NCBI RefSeq assembly: GCF_012103215.1
Contig: NZ_JAAVNE010000002.1
Coordinates: forward strand, 183,515 to 247,514
Direction: 5' to 3'
Length of the DNA stretch: 64,000 bases
Origin: Falsiroseomonas selenitidurans
GTDB lineage: Bacteria; Pseudomonadota; Alphaproteobacteria; Acetobacterales; Acetobacteraceae
Shown here: positions 1-9,672 of the stretch, in pieces
Layout of the letters: each line of letters starts with the position of its first letter
Numbering within the stretch: position 1 is the stretch's first letter
The notes under the pieces: generated by a model
The model's database searches: none
The model's input: the letters and a program-made list of their open reading frames with translations, nothing else
Told to the model about the DNA's origin: nothing
Program-made: the position numbers and the translations under genes

Positions 1-1
1 G

Positions 2-793
2 CTGCCGGGCCCCTGGCTGGTGCGCCGCGCGATCGGCGAGGCGGAGGCCGCTTCCGCCAGCCTGGGCATCGGCGTGGTCAGCATCGGCCGCTGCCACCAT
101 ATCGGCTGCCTCGCCGCCTATGGCCCGCCGGTGGCCGCCGCCGGGCGGATGCTGCTGCTGACCTGTTCGGACCCGGCGACGGGGTCCGTCGCGCCCTGGG
201 GCGGCACGCGGCGCCTCTACACGCCGAACCCGCTGGCCGCCGCCTGGCCGACGCCGGCCGGGCCGGTGCTGATCGACGTCTCCATGTCCGTCACCACCAA
301 CGGGATGACCGGCCGCAAGCGCGCGGAGGGCCAGCTGTTCGACCATGAGGTGCTGCTGGACGCGCAGGGCACGCCGACCCGCGACCCCAATGCCTTCTGG
401 GCCGATGGCACGCTGATGCCGCTGGGCGGGGTGGAGGCAGGCCACAAGGGCTTTGCGCTGGGCCTGCTGATCGAGGTGCTGACCAGCGCGCTGGCCGGCC
501 ATGGCCGCGCCGACGCACCGACCGGCTGGGGCGCTTCGGTGCTGGTGATGGTGATCGACCCGGCCCGTTTCGGCGGCACCGCCGCCTTCCTGCGGGAGAC
601 GGGGTGGATGGCGGATGCCGTGCACGCCAACCCGCCGAAGCCGGGCGGCGAGGCGCCGCGCCTGCCGGGCGAGCGCGCCATGGCCCGCCGGGCGCAGGCG
701 ATGGCGGAAGGCGTGGCGCTGCACCCGGCCATCCCGCCCGCCCTGGCGAGGCTGGCGCAGCGCTTCGAGCTGGAACTGCCCGCGGCGGGGTAG
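2..793 (+). CDS. Ldh family oxidoreductase (malate/L-lactate dehydrogenase type), 5' truncated
   Basis: The reading frame is open to the left edge, so the true start lies outside the window; about 263 of the usual ~340 residues are present. The family consists of NAD(P)-dependent 2-hydroxyacid dehydrogenases unrelated to classical Rossmann LDH. Visible family signatures are a substrate-binding His-rich segment (GRCHHIGCLAAYG), a TPNPLAAAWPT segment equivalent to the family's GTNP loop, and GHKGFALGLLIEVLTSAL near the C-terminus. The family is clear; the substrate (malate, lactate, sulfolactate, ureidoglycolate) cannot be told from this fragment. It ends in TAG, and the 134 bases to the convergent truA contain nothing recognisable. 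Confidence 0.85.
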   Translation: MPGPWLVRRAIGEAEAASASLGIGVVSIGRCHHIGCLAAYGPPVAAAGRMLLLTCSDPATGSVAPWGGTRRLYTPNPLAAAWPTPAGPVLIDVSMSVTTNGMTGRKRAEGQLFDHEVLLDAQGTPTRDPNAFWADGTLMPLGGVEAGHKGFALGLLIEVLTSALAGHGRADAPTGWGASVLVMVIDPARFGGTAAFLRETGWMADAVHANPPKPGGEAPRLPGERAMARRAQAMAEGVALHPAIPPALARLAQRFELELPAAG

Positions 794-927
794 CTCATGC
801 CAGCTTCCGGTGCTCGTCACCCAGCACCGTCTCAATCGCCGGCTTGGCAGCGCGCCACCTGGCGCGGCGGCCGTCCGGCCGCTCGCCGGCCTGCGGCGGG
901 CGCAGGTTCCGTCACGGGGATTTGGCG

Positions 928-1689
928 TCAGCCCCAGGCCGGCGCCGGCTCATACCGGGCAAACCGGAACACCAGCCCGTCCGGCGGCGCCGTCTGGCCG
1001 GCCTTGCCGCGGTCCAGCCCCTCCAGCACCTGGCGGGGCCAGGTGACGGGGCGGCGGCCCTGGCCCACCTCGACCAGCGTGCCCACCAGGTTGCGGACCT
1101 GGTGGTGCAGGAAGCTGCGGGCCTCGGCGATGATGTGCACTTCCTCCCCCAGCCGGGCCACATCCAGCCGGTCCAGCGTGCGGACAGGCGACTTCGCCTG
1201 GCAGGCGGCGGCGCGATAGGCGGAGAAATCGTGCCGGCCCAGCAGCAGCTGCGCCGCCGCGTGCATCGCTGCCGCATCCAGCCGGCGCTTCACATGCCAC
1301 AGCTTCGTTGCCTCCAGCGCCGGACGGGCAGGGCGGTTGAGGATGCGGTAGCGGTAGCCGCGGCCGAGGCAGTCGAAGCGCGCGGACCAGTCCGGCGCCA
1401 CTCGGGCCGCCGCCAGCACCACCACCGGCTGCGGCTGGGTGCGGAAATTGATCGCATCCCGCACCCGCGCCGGCGGCAGGTCCAGCGCCAGCTCGATATC
1501 CGCCACGGCGCCTTCGGCATGCACCCCGGCATCGGTGCGGCCCGAGGCGGTGGCGGTGGGCAGCACGCCCTGGTTCAGCGGCGCGGCCGCTTCCTCCAGC
1601 AGCTTCTGGACGCTGGGCAGGTCGCCCTGGCGCTGCCAGCCGCAGAAATTCGTGCCGTCATATTCCAGCAGCAGCGCGTAGCGCGGCAT
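928..1689 (-). CDS. truA: tRNA pseudouridine(38-40) synthase TruA
   Basis: A 253-residue protein of standard TruA length. It isomerises uridines 38-40 in the anticodon arm of tRNAs. The N-terminus (RYALLLEYDGTNFCGWQRQ) and the catalytic GRTDAGVHA motif, with the nucleophilic aspartate at about residue 53, are diagnostic. It is the last gene of a def-fmt-truA run on the minus strand; its ATG follows the fmt stop codon with no intervening base, so translation is almost certainly coupled. The def-fmt-truA order is common in alphaproteobacteria and links translation initiation with tRNA maturation. Confidence 0.97.
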   Translation of the reverse strand: MPRYALLLEYDGTNFCGWQRQGDLPSVQKLLEEAAAPLNQGVLPTATASGRTDAGVHAEGAVADIELALDLPPARVRDAINFRTQPQPVVVLAAARVAPDWSARFDCLGRGYRYRILNRPARPALEATKLWHVKRRLDAAAMHAAAQLLLGRHDFSAYRAAACQAKSPVRTLDRLDVARLGEEVHIIAEARSFLHHQVRNLVGTLVEVGQGRRPVTWPRQVLEGLDRGKAGQTAPPDGLVFRFARYEPAPAWG

Positions 1690-2601
1690 CTATGGCAGCG
1701 GCGCGGGCAGGCTGAAGCCGCGCAGCAGGTCGGCGGTGGGCATGGCGGCACGGCCGGGGCGTTGCAGGCGCAGCAGGCGCAGCGCGCCCTGGCCGCAGGC
1801 GACCGTATCCGGGGCAAGGAGCGTGCCGGGGGGACCCTCGCCGGCCACGGGTTCCGCTTCGTGCACGCGCAGAACCTCCTCCCCGGCCTGGAAGAAGCAG
1901 CCGGGCCAGGGGGTCAGGGCGCGGATGCGGCGGTCCAGCGCCTCCGCCGGCTGCGTCCAGTCCAGCCGCCCATCCGCCTTGGAGAGTTTCGGCGCGTAGG
2001 TGACGCCCGCCTCCGGCTGCGGCGTGGCGGGCGGGTTTTCCGTCAGCGCGCGCAGGATCAGCCGGGCGCCGATCTCGGCCAGCGCGTCGTGCAGCGCCGG
2101 TGTGGTGGTGCGGGGGCCGATCGGCGTGGCCTCCGCCAGCAGCATCGGGCCGGTATCGAGCCCTTCCTCCATCTGCATGATGGTGATGCCGGATTCGGAG
2201 TCGCCCGCCAGGATCGCCGCCTGGATCGGCCCGGCGCCGCGCCAGCGCGGCAGCAGGGAGGCATGGATGTTCAGGCAGCCGCGCCTTGGTGCCGCCAGCA
2301 TCGCCGGCGGCAGGATAAGCCCATAGGCCGCGACCACCGCCACATCGAGATCCAGCGCCGCGAAGGCCACATGCTCCGCCGCATCCCGCCGCACCCGGGC
2401 CGGCGTGCGGACCGCGAGCCCCAGCTCCAGCGCCGCGCGATGCACGGGGCAGGGGGTCTCCTTCTGGCCGCGCCCGGCGGGTTTCGGCGGCTGGGTGTAG
2501 ACCGCCGCGATCTCATGCCCCGCCAGGTGCAACGCCCGCAGCGCCGGGACGCTGAAATCGGGGCTGCCCATGAAGGCCAGGCGGAGCGGCCGGCCTGTCA
2601 C
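1690..2601 (-). CDS. fmt: methionyl-tRNA formyltransferase
   Basis: A 303-residue cytosolic enzyme that formylates initiator Met-tRNA using 10-formyl-tetrahydrofolate. The N-terminal formyltransferase fold begins [16 protein letters not shown]. The catalytic triad region is visible: Asn111 and His113 in [15 protein letters not shown], and Asp149 in EEGLDTG. A smaller C-terminal OB-like domain follows from about residue 205. The start is GTG and overlaps the def stop as GTGA, which fixes the start and implies translational coupling. It partners functionally with def upstream, which removes the formyl group again. Confidence 0.97.
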   Translation of the reverse strand: MTGRPLRLAFMGSPDFSVPALRALHLAGHEIAAVYTQPPKPAGRGQKETPCPVHRAALELGLAVRTPARVRRDAAEHVAFAALDLDVAVVAAYGLILPPAMLAAPRRGCLNIHASLLPRWRGAGPIQAAILAGDSESGITIMQMEEGLDTGPMLLAEATPIGPRTTTPALHDALAEIGARLILRALTENPPATPQPEAGVTYAPKLSKADGRLDWTQPAEALDRRIRALTPWPGCFFQAGEEVLRVHEAEPVAGEGPPGTLLAPDTVACGQGALRLLRLQRPGRAAMPTADLLRGFSLPAPLP

Positions 2602-3131
2602 GCCTTCTCCTGCGCCTTCAGCTTCAGCTCCTTGGCCAGCTTGCGCAGCAGCATGTTGCGCTTCAGCGCCGAGATGTGGTCGACGAACAGCACCCCGTCG
2701 AGGTGGTCGATTTCGTGCTGCAGGCAGGCGGCCAGCAGGCCGTCGCCCTCGATCTCCCGCTTCGCGCCGGTCAGGTCGCGGTAGCGCACCTTCACCCGGG
2801 CCGGGCGCGTCACCTCGGCATACTGCCCGGGCAGGGAGAGGCAGCCTTCCTCCCGCACCGCGGTCTCCGCGCTGCTGGCCACCACCTCCGGGTTCACCAG
2901 CACCATGGGCGCGGGGGTGTCGTTCTCGTGCAGGTCCAGCACCACAAGGCGTAGCATCTCACCCACCTGCGGCGCCGCCAGGCCGATGCCGGGGGCCTTG
3001 TACATGGTGGCGAGCATGCGGGCGGAGAGGTCGCCGATGCGCGGGTCGTCCGCCGCGACGGGCTTGGCCTTGGCGCGCAGCCGGGGGTCGGGGACGAACA
3101 GGATGGGCAGCAGGTCGGGTTCGGGGGTCAT
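2598..3131 (-). CDS. def: peptide deformylase
   Basis: A 177-residue metalloenzyme that removes the N-formyl group from nascent proteins. All three family motifs are intact: [10 protein letters not shown] (residues 48-57), EEGCLSLPG with metal ligand Cys97, and QHEIDHLDG with metal ligands His139 and His143 and catalytic Glu140. The frame runs further upstream, but the ATG at 3131 gives the canonical N-terminus and length, so I chose it. First gene of the def-fmt-truA operon, transcribed divergently from the hsp20 gene across a 218-base gap. Confidence 0.96.
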   Translation of the reverse strand: MTPEPDLLPILFVPDPRLRAKAKPVAADDPRIGDLSARMLATMYKAPGIGLAAPQVGEMLRLVVLDLHENDTPAPMVLVNPEVVASSAETAVREEGCLSLPGQYAEVTRPARVKVRYRDLTGAKREIEGDGLLAACLQHEIDHLDGVLFVDHISALKRNMLLRKLAKELKLKAQEKA

Positions 3132-3288
3132 ATCGGTCGCTCGGCCGGAGGGGCGCGGCCATCGGGGGCGCATCAGGGGCGGGAGAGGTAGAGCCGAACC
3201 ACCCCCTTGGCAACGCTCCCCGCATCGGCGGCCGCGACCTTGCCCCCCTTGCAACCGCCCGCGCCACCGCCAAAATTGCGTCTCGCGG

Positions 3289-3340
3289 GGTGCCTTCGGG
3301 CCCCGCACCACTCGGCTTCGCTCCTGAGCGAGGAGGCACC
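3289..3340 (+). promoter_or_regulatory. candidate RNA thermometer (ROSE-like) in the hsp20 leader
   Basis: Bases 3289-3297 (GGTGCCTTC) can pair with 3332-3340 (GGAGGCACC) over nine positions with one G-U, burying the AGGAGG Shine-Dalgarno at 3331-3336. A competing local hairpin pairs CTCCT (3321-3325) with AGGAG (3331-3335). It is preceded by TCGCT (3318-3322), which matches the UYGCU motif of alphaproteobacterial ROSE elements and leaves a G bulged opposite the Shine-Dalgarno. The transcription start is unknown, so this is inference from base pairing and from the downstream gene being a small heat-shock protein. Confidence 0.45.
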
Positions 3341-3349
3341 GTTAAACGA

Positions 3350-3820
3350 ATGTCGCGTTCATCCCTGTTCGGCTCGCCGCTGTTCCTCGGCTTCGACCAT
3401 CTCGAGCAGATGCTCGACCGGGTGCAGAAAAGCGCCGACGGCTACCCCCCCTACAACATCGAGCAGACAGCCGAGACGCGGCTGCGCATCACGCTGGCGG
3501 TTGCCGGCTTCTCGATGGACGACCTGCAGATCACGCAGGAGGACAACCAGCTGGTGATTCGTGGCCGCCAGCGGGATGATTCGGAGGGGCGGATCTTCCT
3601 GCATCGCGGCATCGCCGCGCGGCAGTTCCAGCGCGCCTTCGTGCTGGCCGAAGGCATCGAGGTGGAAGGCGCCTGGCTGGACAATGGCCTGCTGCATGTG
3701 GATCTGCGCCGCCCGGTGCCGGAGGTGCGGGTCAAGACCATCCAGATCGCCACCCGCGGCAATGGTCCGCAGCGCCCGGTGGTGGGCCAGGTGGGCGAGG
3801 GACGCGTCAAGGAGGGTTGA
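3350..3820 (+). CDS. Hsp20/alpha-crystallin small heat-shock protein
   Basis: A 156-residue ATP-independent holdase chaperone. The alpha-crystallin domain spans roughly residues 30-130, with the family pattern of beta strands around YNIEQTAETRLRITLAVAGF, QEDNQLVIRGRQ and the IFLHRGIAARQFQRAFVLAEG segment typical of the IbpA class. The ATG at 3350 was chosen because it follows AGGAGG (3331-3336) and gives the family N-terminus; the spacing of 13 bases is a little long. The leader can fold over this ribosome site (separate entry). It is followed by a DUF1150 gene, a pairing common in alphaproteobacteria. Confidence 0.93.
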   Translation: MSRSSLFGSPLFLGFDHLEQMLDRVQKSADGYPPYNIEQTAETRLRITLAVAGFSMDDLQITQEDNQLVIRGRQRDDSEGRIFLHRGIAARQFQRAFVLAEGIEVEGAWLDNGLLHVDLRRPVPEVRVKTIQIATRGNGPQRPVVGQVGEGRVKEG

Positions 3821-3863
3821 GGCCTGTCCCGGCAGTCCCGGGGCAGCGATTCGAGCGTTGAAG

Positions 3864-3887
3864 GGCGCGGGCCATGCCGGCCGCGCC
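3864..3887 (+). other. GC-rich hairpin between hsp20 and the DUF1150 gene
   Basis: GGCGCGG (3864-3870) pairs with CCGCGCC (3881-3887) around a 10-base loop. It lies directly ahead of the AGGAG ribosome site of the next gene, with no T run, so it could attenuate read-through or protect the hsp20 message rather than act as a full terminator. Confidence 0.3.
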
Positions 3888-3901
3888 GGAAGGAGAATAC
3901 C

Positions 3902-4156
3902 ATGTCCGACTTCGAAGGCGGCGCCGAAGAGGGCCGCATGCACCTGAGCCGTTCTACCCTGCGCAGCCTGTCGAACCGCGATTTCGCCCGGCTCGGCGCC
4001 GATGAGGTGGCCTATCTTCGCCCCGTGCTGCTGAACGGCGCGCTGGCCTTTTCGATCCATGCCGCTGACGGCACCCCGATCGGCGCGGCGCCTGACGCAA
4101 ATCTGGCGGCGGCCGCGATCCGCCAGCACGACATGGAGCCGATGCTGGTGCATTGA
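3902..4156 (+). CDS. DUF1150 family small protein
   Basis: An 84-residue acidic protein of unknown function. The segment FARLGADEVAYLRPVLLNGALAFSIHAADGTPIG is typical of the DUF1150 family, which in alphaproteobacteria is usually found next to small heat-shock genes, as here. The start is supported by AGGAG at 3891-3895, seven bases upstream. No signal peptide or membrane segment is visible. The 81-base gap to hsp20 suggests co-transcription and a linked role in the heat or protein-quality response; that role is inferred from position only. Confidence 0.85.
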   Translation: MSDFEGGAEEGRMHLSRSTLRSLSNRDFARLGADEVAYLRPVLLNGALAFSIHAADGTPIGAAPDANLAAAAIRQHDMEPMLVH

Positions 4157-4193
4157 GCGCGCCGCCGCGCCCGGCGCCGCGCCACCCTGTCGT

Positions 4194-4219
4194 GGAACCC
4201 AGGCCCGGGGCGGGAGTTT
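4194..4219 (+). promoter_or_regulatory. possible EcfG-type general stress promoter
   Basis: GGAAC (4194-4198) is followed after 17 bases by GTTT (4216-4219), close to the GGAAC-N16/17-CGTT pattern of alphaproteobacterial EcfG sigma factors. It lies 29 bases ahead of the next gene's start. The same stretch contains a perfect 7-bp hairpin (CCGGGGC 4205-4211 / GCCCCGG 4220-4226), which could equally be an end-of-transcript structure for the hsp20 unit. Confidence 0.3.
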
Positions 4220-4247
4220 GCCCCGGAAGCTGATCGGGGATCACGCC

Positions 4248-4712
4248 ATGCTCGCCTCCTTCCTGATGGCCCTGGTCGGTGGGCAGCGCGGTATGACGCC
4301 GCTCGCCGCCGTCTCCGTGGCCGCCGCGCGCGGCGATCTGCCGGCGGACCATGGCGGGCCGCCCTTCCTCGGCCATCCGCTGGTGGTGGGCGGCAGCATG
4401 GCCCTGGCGGCGGCCGAACTGGCCGGCGACAAGATGAAGTCGGCGCCCGACCGGATCGTGCCGGTCGGGCTGGCTACGCGCTTCGTCGCCTGTGCCATTG
4501 CGGGCGCCGCGCTGGCGCCACGCCGACAGCGATGGGGTGCCGCCGCGCTGGCGGGTGCAACGGCCGTCGCCGCTTCCTACCCCGGCTGGCACGGACGCAT
4601 CGCCACCATGCGGCGCCATGGCCGGAAGCGGACCGGCCTGGTGGAAGACGTCATGGTGGTCGCCGGCGCCGTGGCCATCCTGTGCAACCTGGACCGGCTG
4701 GCTGCCCGATGA
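4248..4712 (+). CDS. DUF4126-like small membrane protein
   Basis: A 154-residue protein with Ala/Leu-rich hydrophobic segments near residues 1-25, 50-65, 75-95 and 135-150 and a glycine-containing start (MLASFLMALVGGQRGMTPLAAVSVAAARG) that resembles DUF4126 inner-membrane proteins, whose function is unknown. The ATG at 4248 was preferred because upstream residues look non-coding and hydrophilic. It converges with hpf. The family call rests on the N-terminal pattern and hydrophobicity only. Confidence 0.6.
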   Translation: MLASFLMALVGGQRGMTPLAAVSVAAARGDLPADHGGPPFLGHPLVVGGSMALAAAELAGDKMKSAPDRIVPVGLATRFVACAIAGAALAPRRQRWGAAALAGATAVAASYPGWHGRIATMRRHGRKRTGLVEDVMVVAGAVAILCNLDRLAAR

Positions 4713-4740
4713 CCCGGACGGGGGCATCGGGCAGCTGCCC
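4701..4740. terminator. inverted repeat between convergent genes, likely bidirectional terminator
   Basis: GCTGCCCGAT (4701-4710) is perfectly complementary to ATCGGGCAGC (4726-4735), with a 15-base loop that contains the stop codon of the upstream gene. TTGTTCT follows shortly after on the plus strand. It separates the DUF4126-like gene from the oppositely transcribed hpf. Confidence 0.5.
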
Positions 4741-4761
4741 TTGTTCTCAGCCGGGTCTGCC

Positions 4762-5361
4762 TCAGGCGGTCTTCGGGTCGATCCATCCGATATTCCCGTC
4801 GCCGCGGCGATAGACCACGTTCAGCCCGTTGGTCGCGCGGTTGCGGAACATCAGCACCGGCACATGCGCCAGATCCATGCGCATCACCGCCTCGCCCACC
4901 GTCAGGCGGTGGATCTCGGCCGGGGTCTCGGCCACCACGGCGGGGTTGTCGCCGACATCCTCCAGCATCGGGTCGGGCGTTTCCTCCTCCTCCTCCTGCC
5001 GCAGCACCACCTGGCGGGCGACCTCCGCCACCTCCGGCTCGCGTTCGCCGGCCAGGCTGCGGGCGTGGTCGTTCATGCGGCGGCGGTAGCGCCGCAGGCG
5101 CTTGGCGACGTGTTCCGCCGCCACCTCGAAGGCGCGATGCGCATCGGCGCCCTCGCCCTCGCCGCGCAGGAACAGGTTGCGGCCGGCCTTCAGGTTGATG
5201 TCGCAGAGAAAGGCATGACCCTTGGCGTCGCGGCTGAAGGTGACGTTTGCTTCCACGGCATGGTCGAAATACTTGCGGGATATCGTGTTCAACCCATCCC
5301 GGACATGCGTCTTCAGCGCCTCGCCGGTTTCGACCTGCTTGCCTGCGACAGTGATGTGCAT
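4762..5361 (-). CDS. hpf: ribosome hibernation promoting factor, long form
   Basis: A 199-residue protein that dimerises and inactivates 70S ribosomes in stationary phase. The N-terminal S30AE/sigma-54-modulation domain covers about residues 1-105 and an acidic linker (RQEEEEETPDPMLEDVGD) joins it to the C-terminal dimerisation domain (about 140-199, EIHRLTVGEAVMRMDLAHVPVLMFRN). The two-domain length marks it as the long type. It follows rpoN by 70 bases, the conserved lpt-rpoN-hpf order. The ptsN gene that often comes next is absent; a convergent unrelated gene lies there. Confidence 0.95.
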   Translation of the reverse strand: MHITVAGKQVETGEALKTHVRDGLNTISRKYFDHAVEANVTFSRDAKGHAFLCDINLKAGRNLFLRGEGEGADAHRAFEVAAEHVAKRLRRYRRRMNDHARSLAGEREPEVAEVARQVVLRQEEEEETPDPMLEDVGDNPAVVAETPAEIHRLTVGEAVMRMDLAHVPVLMFRNRATNGLNVVYRRGDGNIGWIDPKTA

Positions 5362-5431
5362 GAGAGCCTGGCTCCTTCTCCGCTATGGGGAAGGCCGCGC
5401 CCGGGGGAAGGCGGCGGAATCGCGCCGCGGA

Positions 5432-6916
5432 TCAGGCCGGGACGGCCTTCTCCCGCTTGCGCTGCACCGATGAGGGAATGCGCAGCGCCTCCCGGTATTT
5501 GGCCACCGTTCGGCGGGCAATGTCCACTCCCTCCTTGCGCAGACGCTCGACGATCGCGTCGTCGGAGAGCACATCCGCGCAGGTTTCGGCGCCGATCATC
5601 TCGCGGATGCGGAAACGCACCGCCTCGGCCGAATGCGCCTCGCCACCCAGGGTTCCGGCGATGGCAGTGGTGAAGAAATACTTAAGCTCGAAGGTCCCGC
5701 GCGGCGTCGCGATGTATTTATTGGCGGTGACGCGGCTCACGGTGCTTTCATGCATCGCGACATATTCGGCAACGTCGCGCAGGATCAGCGGCCGCAGATG
5801 CGCGACTCCGTGGCGGAAGAAGCCGTCCTGCCGCCGCACGATCTCGGCGGCCACCTTCAGGATGGTGTTGGCCCGCTGCTCCAGCGATTTGACGAGCCAG
5901 GTGGCGGATTGCAGGCGGTCGGCGATGAAGGCCTTGTCGTCGCGCGACTTGGCGCCCACCACGGCGCGCGCATGGAAGCCGCGGTTGACCAGGATGCGCG
6001 GCAGCGTCTCCGGGTTCAGCTCCACCGCCCAGCCGCCATCCGGCATCCGGCGCATCAGCACGTCCGGCACCACCGCCATGGCCGGCGGCGCGTCGAAGCT
6101 TGCCCCCGGCTTGGGGTCCAGCCGGCGCAGCTCCGCCACCATCTCCGTCAGGTCTTCCTGGTCCACCTCGCAGACCCGCATCAGCCCACGCAGGTCGCGC
6201 CGGGCCAGCATCTCCAGATTGTCCAGCAGCCGGTCCATGCAGGGGTCCAGCCGGTTGCGGTCCGCCAGCTGCACCGCCAGGCATTCGCGCAGGTCGCGGC
6301 AGAACATGCCGACGGGATCCAGCCGCTGCAGCCGTGCCCGCACCGCGGCCACCTGCGCTTCCGGGCAGCCCATGGCGGTGGCGATCTGCGCATCGGTGAT
6401 GGCGAGCCGCCCGGCCGGGTCCACCAGCGCCAGCATCTGCGCCGCGATCAGCCTCTCCCGCGCATCGCCGAAGGTCAGGCGGACCTGTTCGCCCAGATGC
6501 TCGCGCAGGGATTTGCGGCCATCGGCCAGATCCTCGATGTCGGACAGGCTCTCGTCGAAATCGGCACGGCCGCCGCGGCCGCCGGATTCGGCGTAGCCGC
6601 CGCCCTCGCCGTCATAGACATTGCCCCAATCGGCATCGAGCGGCGCCGCGCCTTCCGTCGGCAGGTCGGTGGAGGTGGCGGCGGCATGGGCGTCCAGCGG
6701 CTCCGCCGGCGCCGCCTCCGGGGCGCGTTCATCGGCGGCGGTCCGCGGCTCCGGGCGCTCGTCGCGCTCCAGCAGCGGGTTGCGCTCCAGCTCCTCCTCG
6801 ACGAAGGCGGTGACTTCCACGTTGCTGGACTGCAGCAGCTTGATGGCCTGCCGCAGCTGCGGCGTCATCACCAGCGACTGCGATTGCCGCAGGTCCAGCC
6901 GAGGGCCCAGCGCCAC
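5432..6916 (-). CDS. rpoN: RNA polymerase sigma-54 factor
   Basis: A 494-residue sigma factor for enhancer-dependent promoters (nitrogen assimilation and related genes). Region I, glutamine/leucine-rich, is at residues 1-50 (LRQSQSLVMTPQLRQAIKLLQ); region II is acidic and Gly-rich (about 50-130); the core-binding and helix-turn-helix regions follow; and the RpoN box (ARRTVAKYRE) is near residues 467-476. Length and all regions are normal. It lies 51 bases downstream of lptB, the conserved proteobacterial arrangement. Confidence 0.97.
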   Translation of the reverse strand: MALGPRLDLRQSQSLVMTPQLRQAIKLLQSSNVEVTAFVEEELERNPLLERDERPEPRTAADERAPEAAPAEPLDAHAAATSTDLPTEGAAPLDADWGNVYDGEGGGYAESGGRGGRADFDESLSDIEDLADGRKSLREHLGEQVRLTFGDARERLIAAQMLALVDPAGRLAITDAQIATAMGCPEAQVAAVRARLQRLDPVGMFCRDLRECLAVQLADRNRLDPCMDRLLDNLEMLARRDLRGLMRVCEVDQEDLTEMVAELRRLDPKPGASFDAPPAMAVVPDVLMRRMPDGGWAVELNPETLPRILVNRGFHARAVVGAKSRDDKAFIADRLQSATWLVKSLEQRANTILKVAAEIVRRQDGFFRHGVAHLRPLILRDVAEYVAMHESTVSRVTANKYIATPRGTFELKYFFTTAIAGTLGGEAHSAEAVRFRIREMIGAETCADVLSDDAIVERLRKEGVDIARRTVAKYREALRIPSSVQRKREKAVPA

Positions 6917-6967
6917 GGCCCCTAATCCCCAACCCGGCGATGCGCAGCCCTGTTCATCCGGGCCAGC

Positions 6968-7815
<848 letters not shown>

Positions 7816-7819
<4 letters not shown>

Positions 7820-8823
7820 CGGGCGGGTGCCTGGCCGCGCGGCGGCGGGCTGCCGGGGTTGCGCGGGGCGGGGCGGCCGGCCGGCGGCACCGCCGCCTGG
7901 TTCGGCTGCTGCTGGCCCGGCACCACCAGCCCCTGCACCCGCGCCCCGGGCGCGGAGACAAGGCGCGAGACGCCGGTGCGCAGGTTGACGATGGCTTCCT
8001 GGCCGTTCAACTGGTTCTCTCCACGGGTGATACGCACGCCACCCACCAGCCGGGCCAGCCCGGTATGCGGGCTGTAGACGCCGCGTGCGCCGCGGACCAC
8101 CTCATCCGCCGTGCGGATCTCGACATTGCCATAGGCTTCCACCCGGTCGATCCGGCTGCCCTCGTCGGCGCCCGGCAGGCCGGCGATGGGCGGGCGGGCG
8201 CCAGGGGCGGGGGCGGGCGCCGGGGCAGGGGCGCGCGCCGGCGCGCCCTCGGTCGGGGCGTCCAGGAAATAGGCCACCAGCGTTTCCGCGGCGATGCGGC
8301 GGTTGTCGCTGGTCACCACCAGCGCATTGCCGCGGGCCACCGCCATGCGGCGCTGGGGCCAGTATTCCAGGCTGTCGCGCGCCGTGATCCGCTGTTCCGG
8401 CGTGGTCAGCGACAGGCCGCGGCCGGACAGCACCATCACCGCCTGGTCCATGTCATAGACCGCGCGCTCCCCCTCCGCGGTTTCGGTGGCGGAGGTGACG
8501 CGGACGCTGCCCTCGGCCTCCAGCCGCCAGATCTCGCCGCCGGAAAGCGGGCTTTCGCCCGGCGTGGCGGCGGGTTGCGCGCCGGCGCCGCCGCGGGGGC
8601 GATAGCGCGCGATCAGCCGGTCGGCGTCCACCGCCACGCCGTCGCGCAGCGCGCGGGCGGCGCCACGGGCGATCACCACCTGTTCCTGCTGGCGCCACTC
8701 GATGCCATCCGAGGCGGTGATCTCCACCGGCCCGCCCTGGTTCAGGTCCAGGCTTTGCGCCGGGGCGGCGCCGGGGCGGGCGAGGGCCGCCAGAAGCAGG
8801 ATGGCGGGCAGAAGGCGACTCAT
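7816..8823 (-). CDS. lptA: LptA/OstA-type lipopolysaccharide transport periplasmic protein
   Basis: Periplasmic bridge protein carrying LPS to the outer membrane. A signal peptide is clear (MSRLLPAILLLAALARPGAAPAQS). The OstA-like beta-jellyroll core covers about residues 30-190 and 215-295. At 335 residues it is far longer than E. coli LptA (185): an Ala/Pro run (APARAPAPAPAPAPGARPP) is inserted at about residue 197 and the last 40 residues are Gln/Pro/Arg-rich. Four-base overlaps on both sides place it in the lptC-lptA-lptB unit, which supports the assignment despite the length. Confidence 0.88.
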
Positions 8824-9521
8824 CGTGCGCCCTCCAGCACCACACGGGACTGGCCGGTGAAGACCACCACCTGGCCGCGCTCATACAGGCGGAAGCCCTG
8901 CGCCGTCAGCGTGCCGAAGGGGCCCTGCGCCGCCACCGGTTCATCGCCGGAGGCATTGCCGGCGCGCAGGTCGATGGCCGCGCTCTCGGTCACGAACTGC
9001 GTGCCGTCGTCGTGATGCACCGTCACCTGCCCGGCGAGATCCAGCTTGTTGGTCGGGCGGTCGAAGCGGCCCTTGCGCGATTCCAGATAGACCCAGGCCT
9101 GGTCGGCCATCAGCAGGTCGGCGCGCGGCGCGTCCAGCACCACCACCTCCTCGTCTCCACCCTGGGTGGCGACGCTGGCGGTGACGGTATAGGGCCGATT
9201 CTGCTCATCCACGCCCTGGTAGCGCGGGTCCACGATGCGCAGCGCCTCCGGCACCGCCTGGGTGACGCGGCGGAAGGCGACGCGGCCACGCTCCGCGGCG
9301 CCGTCGAATTCCGGCCAGAGCGCCACGGCGGCCAGCAGGCCCACGGCCGCCAGCGGCAGCATCCGCTTGGCGACAGCGACCAGGATACGGCGGCGCGCCA
9401 ACTGCCCGGCGCTGGGCGCGCGGCGTTCGCGGGATGGCGCCAACATGCGCCGAGCCGGCGCGCGGATGGCCGTGCCCGGTGTGGCGCTGGGGCGGACGGA
9501 GATGGGCGGCGGCAGTCTCAC
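8820..9521 (-). CDS. lptC: LPS export system protein LptC
   Basis: A 233-residue bitopic inner-membrane protein that receives LPS from LptBFG and passes it to LptA. A basic cytoplasmic N-terminus of about 50 residues precedes one membrane segment (about 50-68, AVAKRMLPLAAVGLLAAVALWP). The periplasmic beta-jellyroll follows, with YTVTASVATQGG and a repeat-like strand pattern to the end. The N-terminus is longer than usual and an internal ATG could be the true start. Overlaps lptA by four bases. First gene of the lptC-lptA-lptB-rpoN-hpf run. Confidence 0.9.
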   Translation of the reverse strand: MRLPPPISVRPSATPGTAIRAPARRMLAPSRERRAPSAGQLARRRILVAVAKRMLPLAAVGLLAAVALWPEFDGAAERGRVAFRRVTQAVPEALRIVDPRYQGVDEQNRPYTVTASVATQGGDEEVVVLDAPRADLLMADQAWVYLESRKGRFDRPTNKLDLAGQVTVHHDDGTQFVTESAAIDLRAGNASGDEPVAAQGPFGTLTAQGFRLYERGQVVVFTGQSRVVLEGAR

Positions 9522-9672
9522 GGCGTTTCTATGGGCCTCGCGAAGCGGAGGGTCAACGCGCAGATGCGGCCATGGTGCCCGGCGGACAAGATTCGTGCCA
9601 AGGCGGCGCCAGGATGCCGAAACGGCTTTGCGCTGCGGTCAAGTTTCTGGCAGCTTTCCGCACTGCTGGTTG

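Noticed and set aside
3241..3280. A sigma-32 heat-shock promoter ahead of hsp20
   Set aside because: CTTGCAA near 3249 with CCAAAATT about 15 bases later is only a loose match to the consensus, so it is not listed as a feature.
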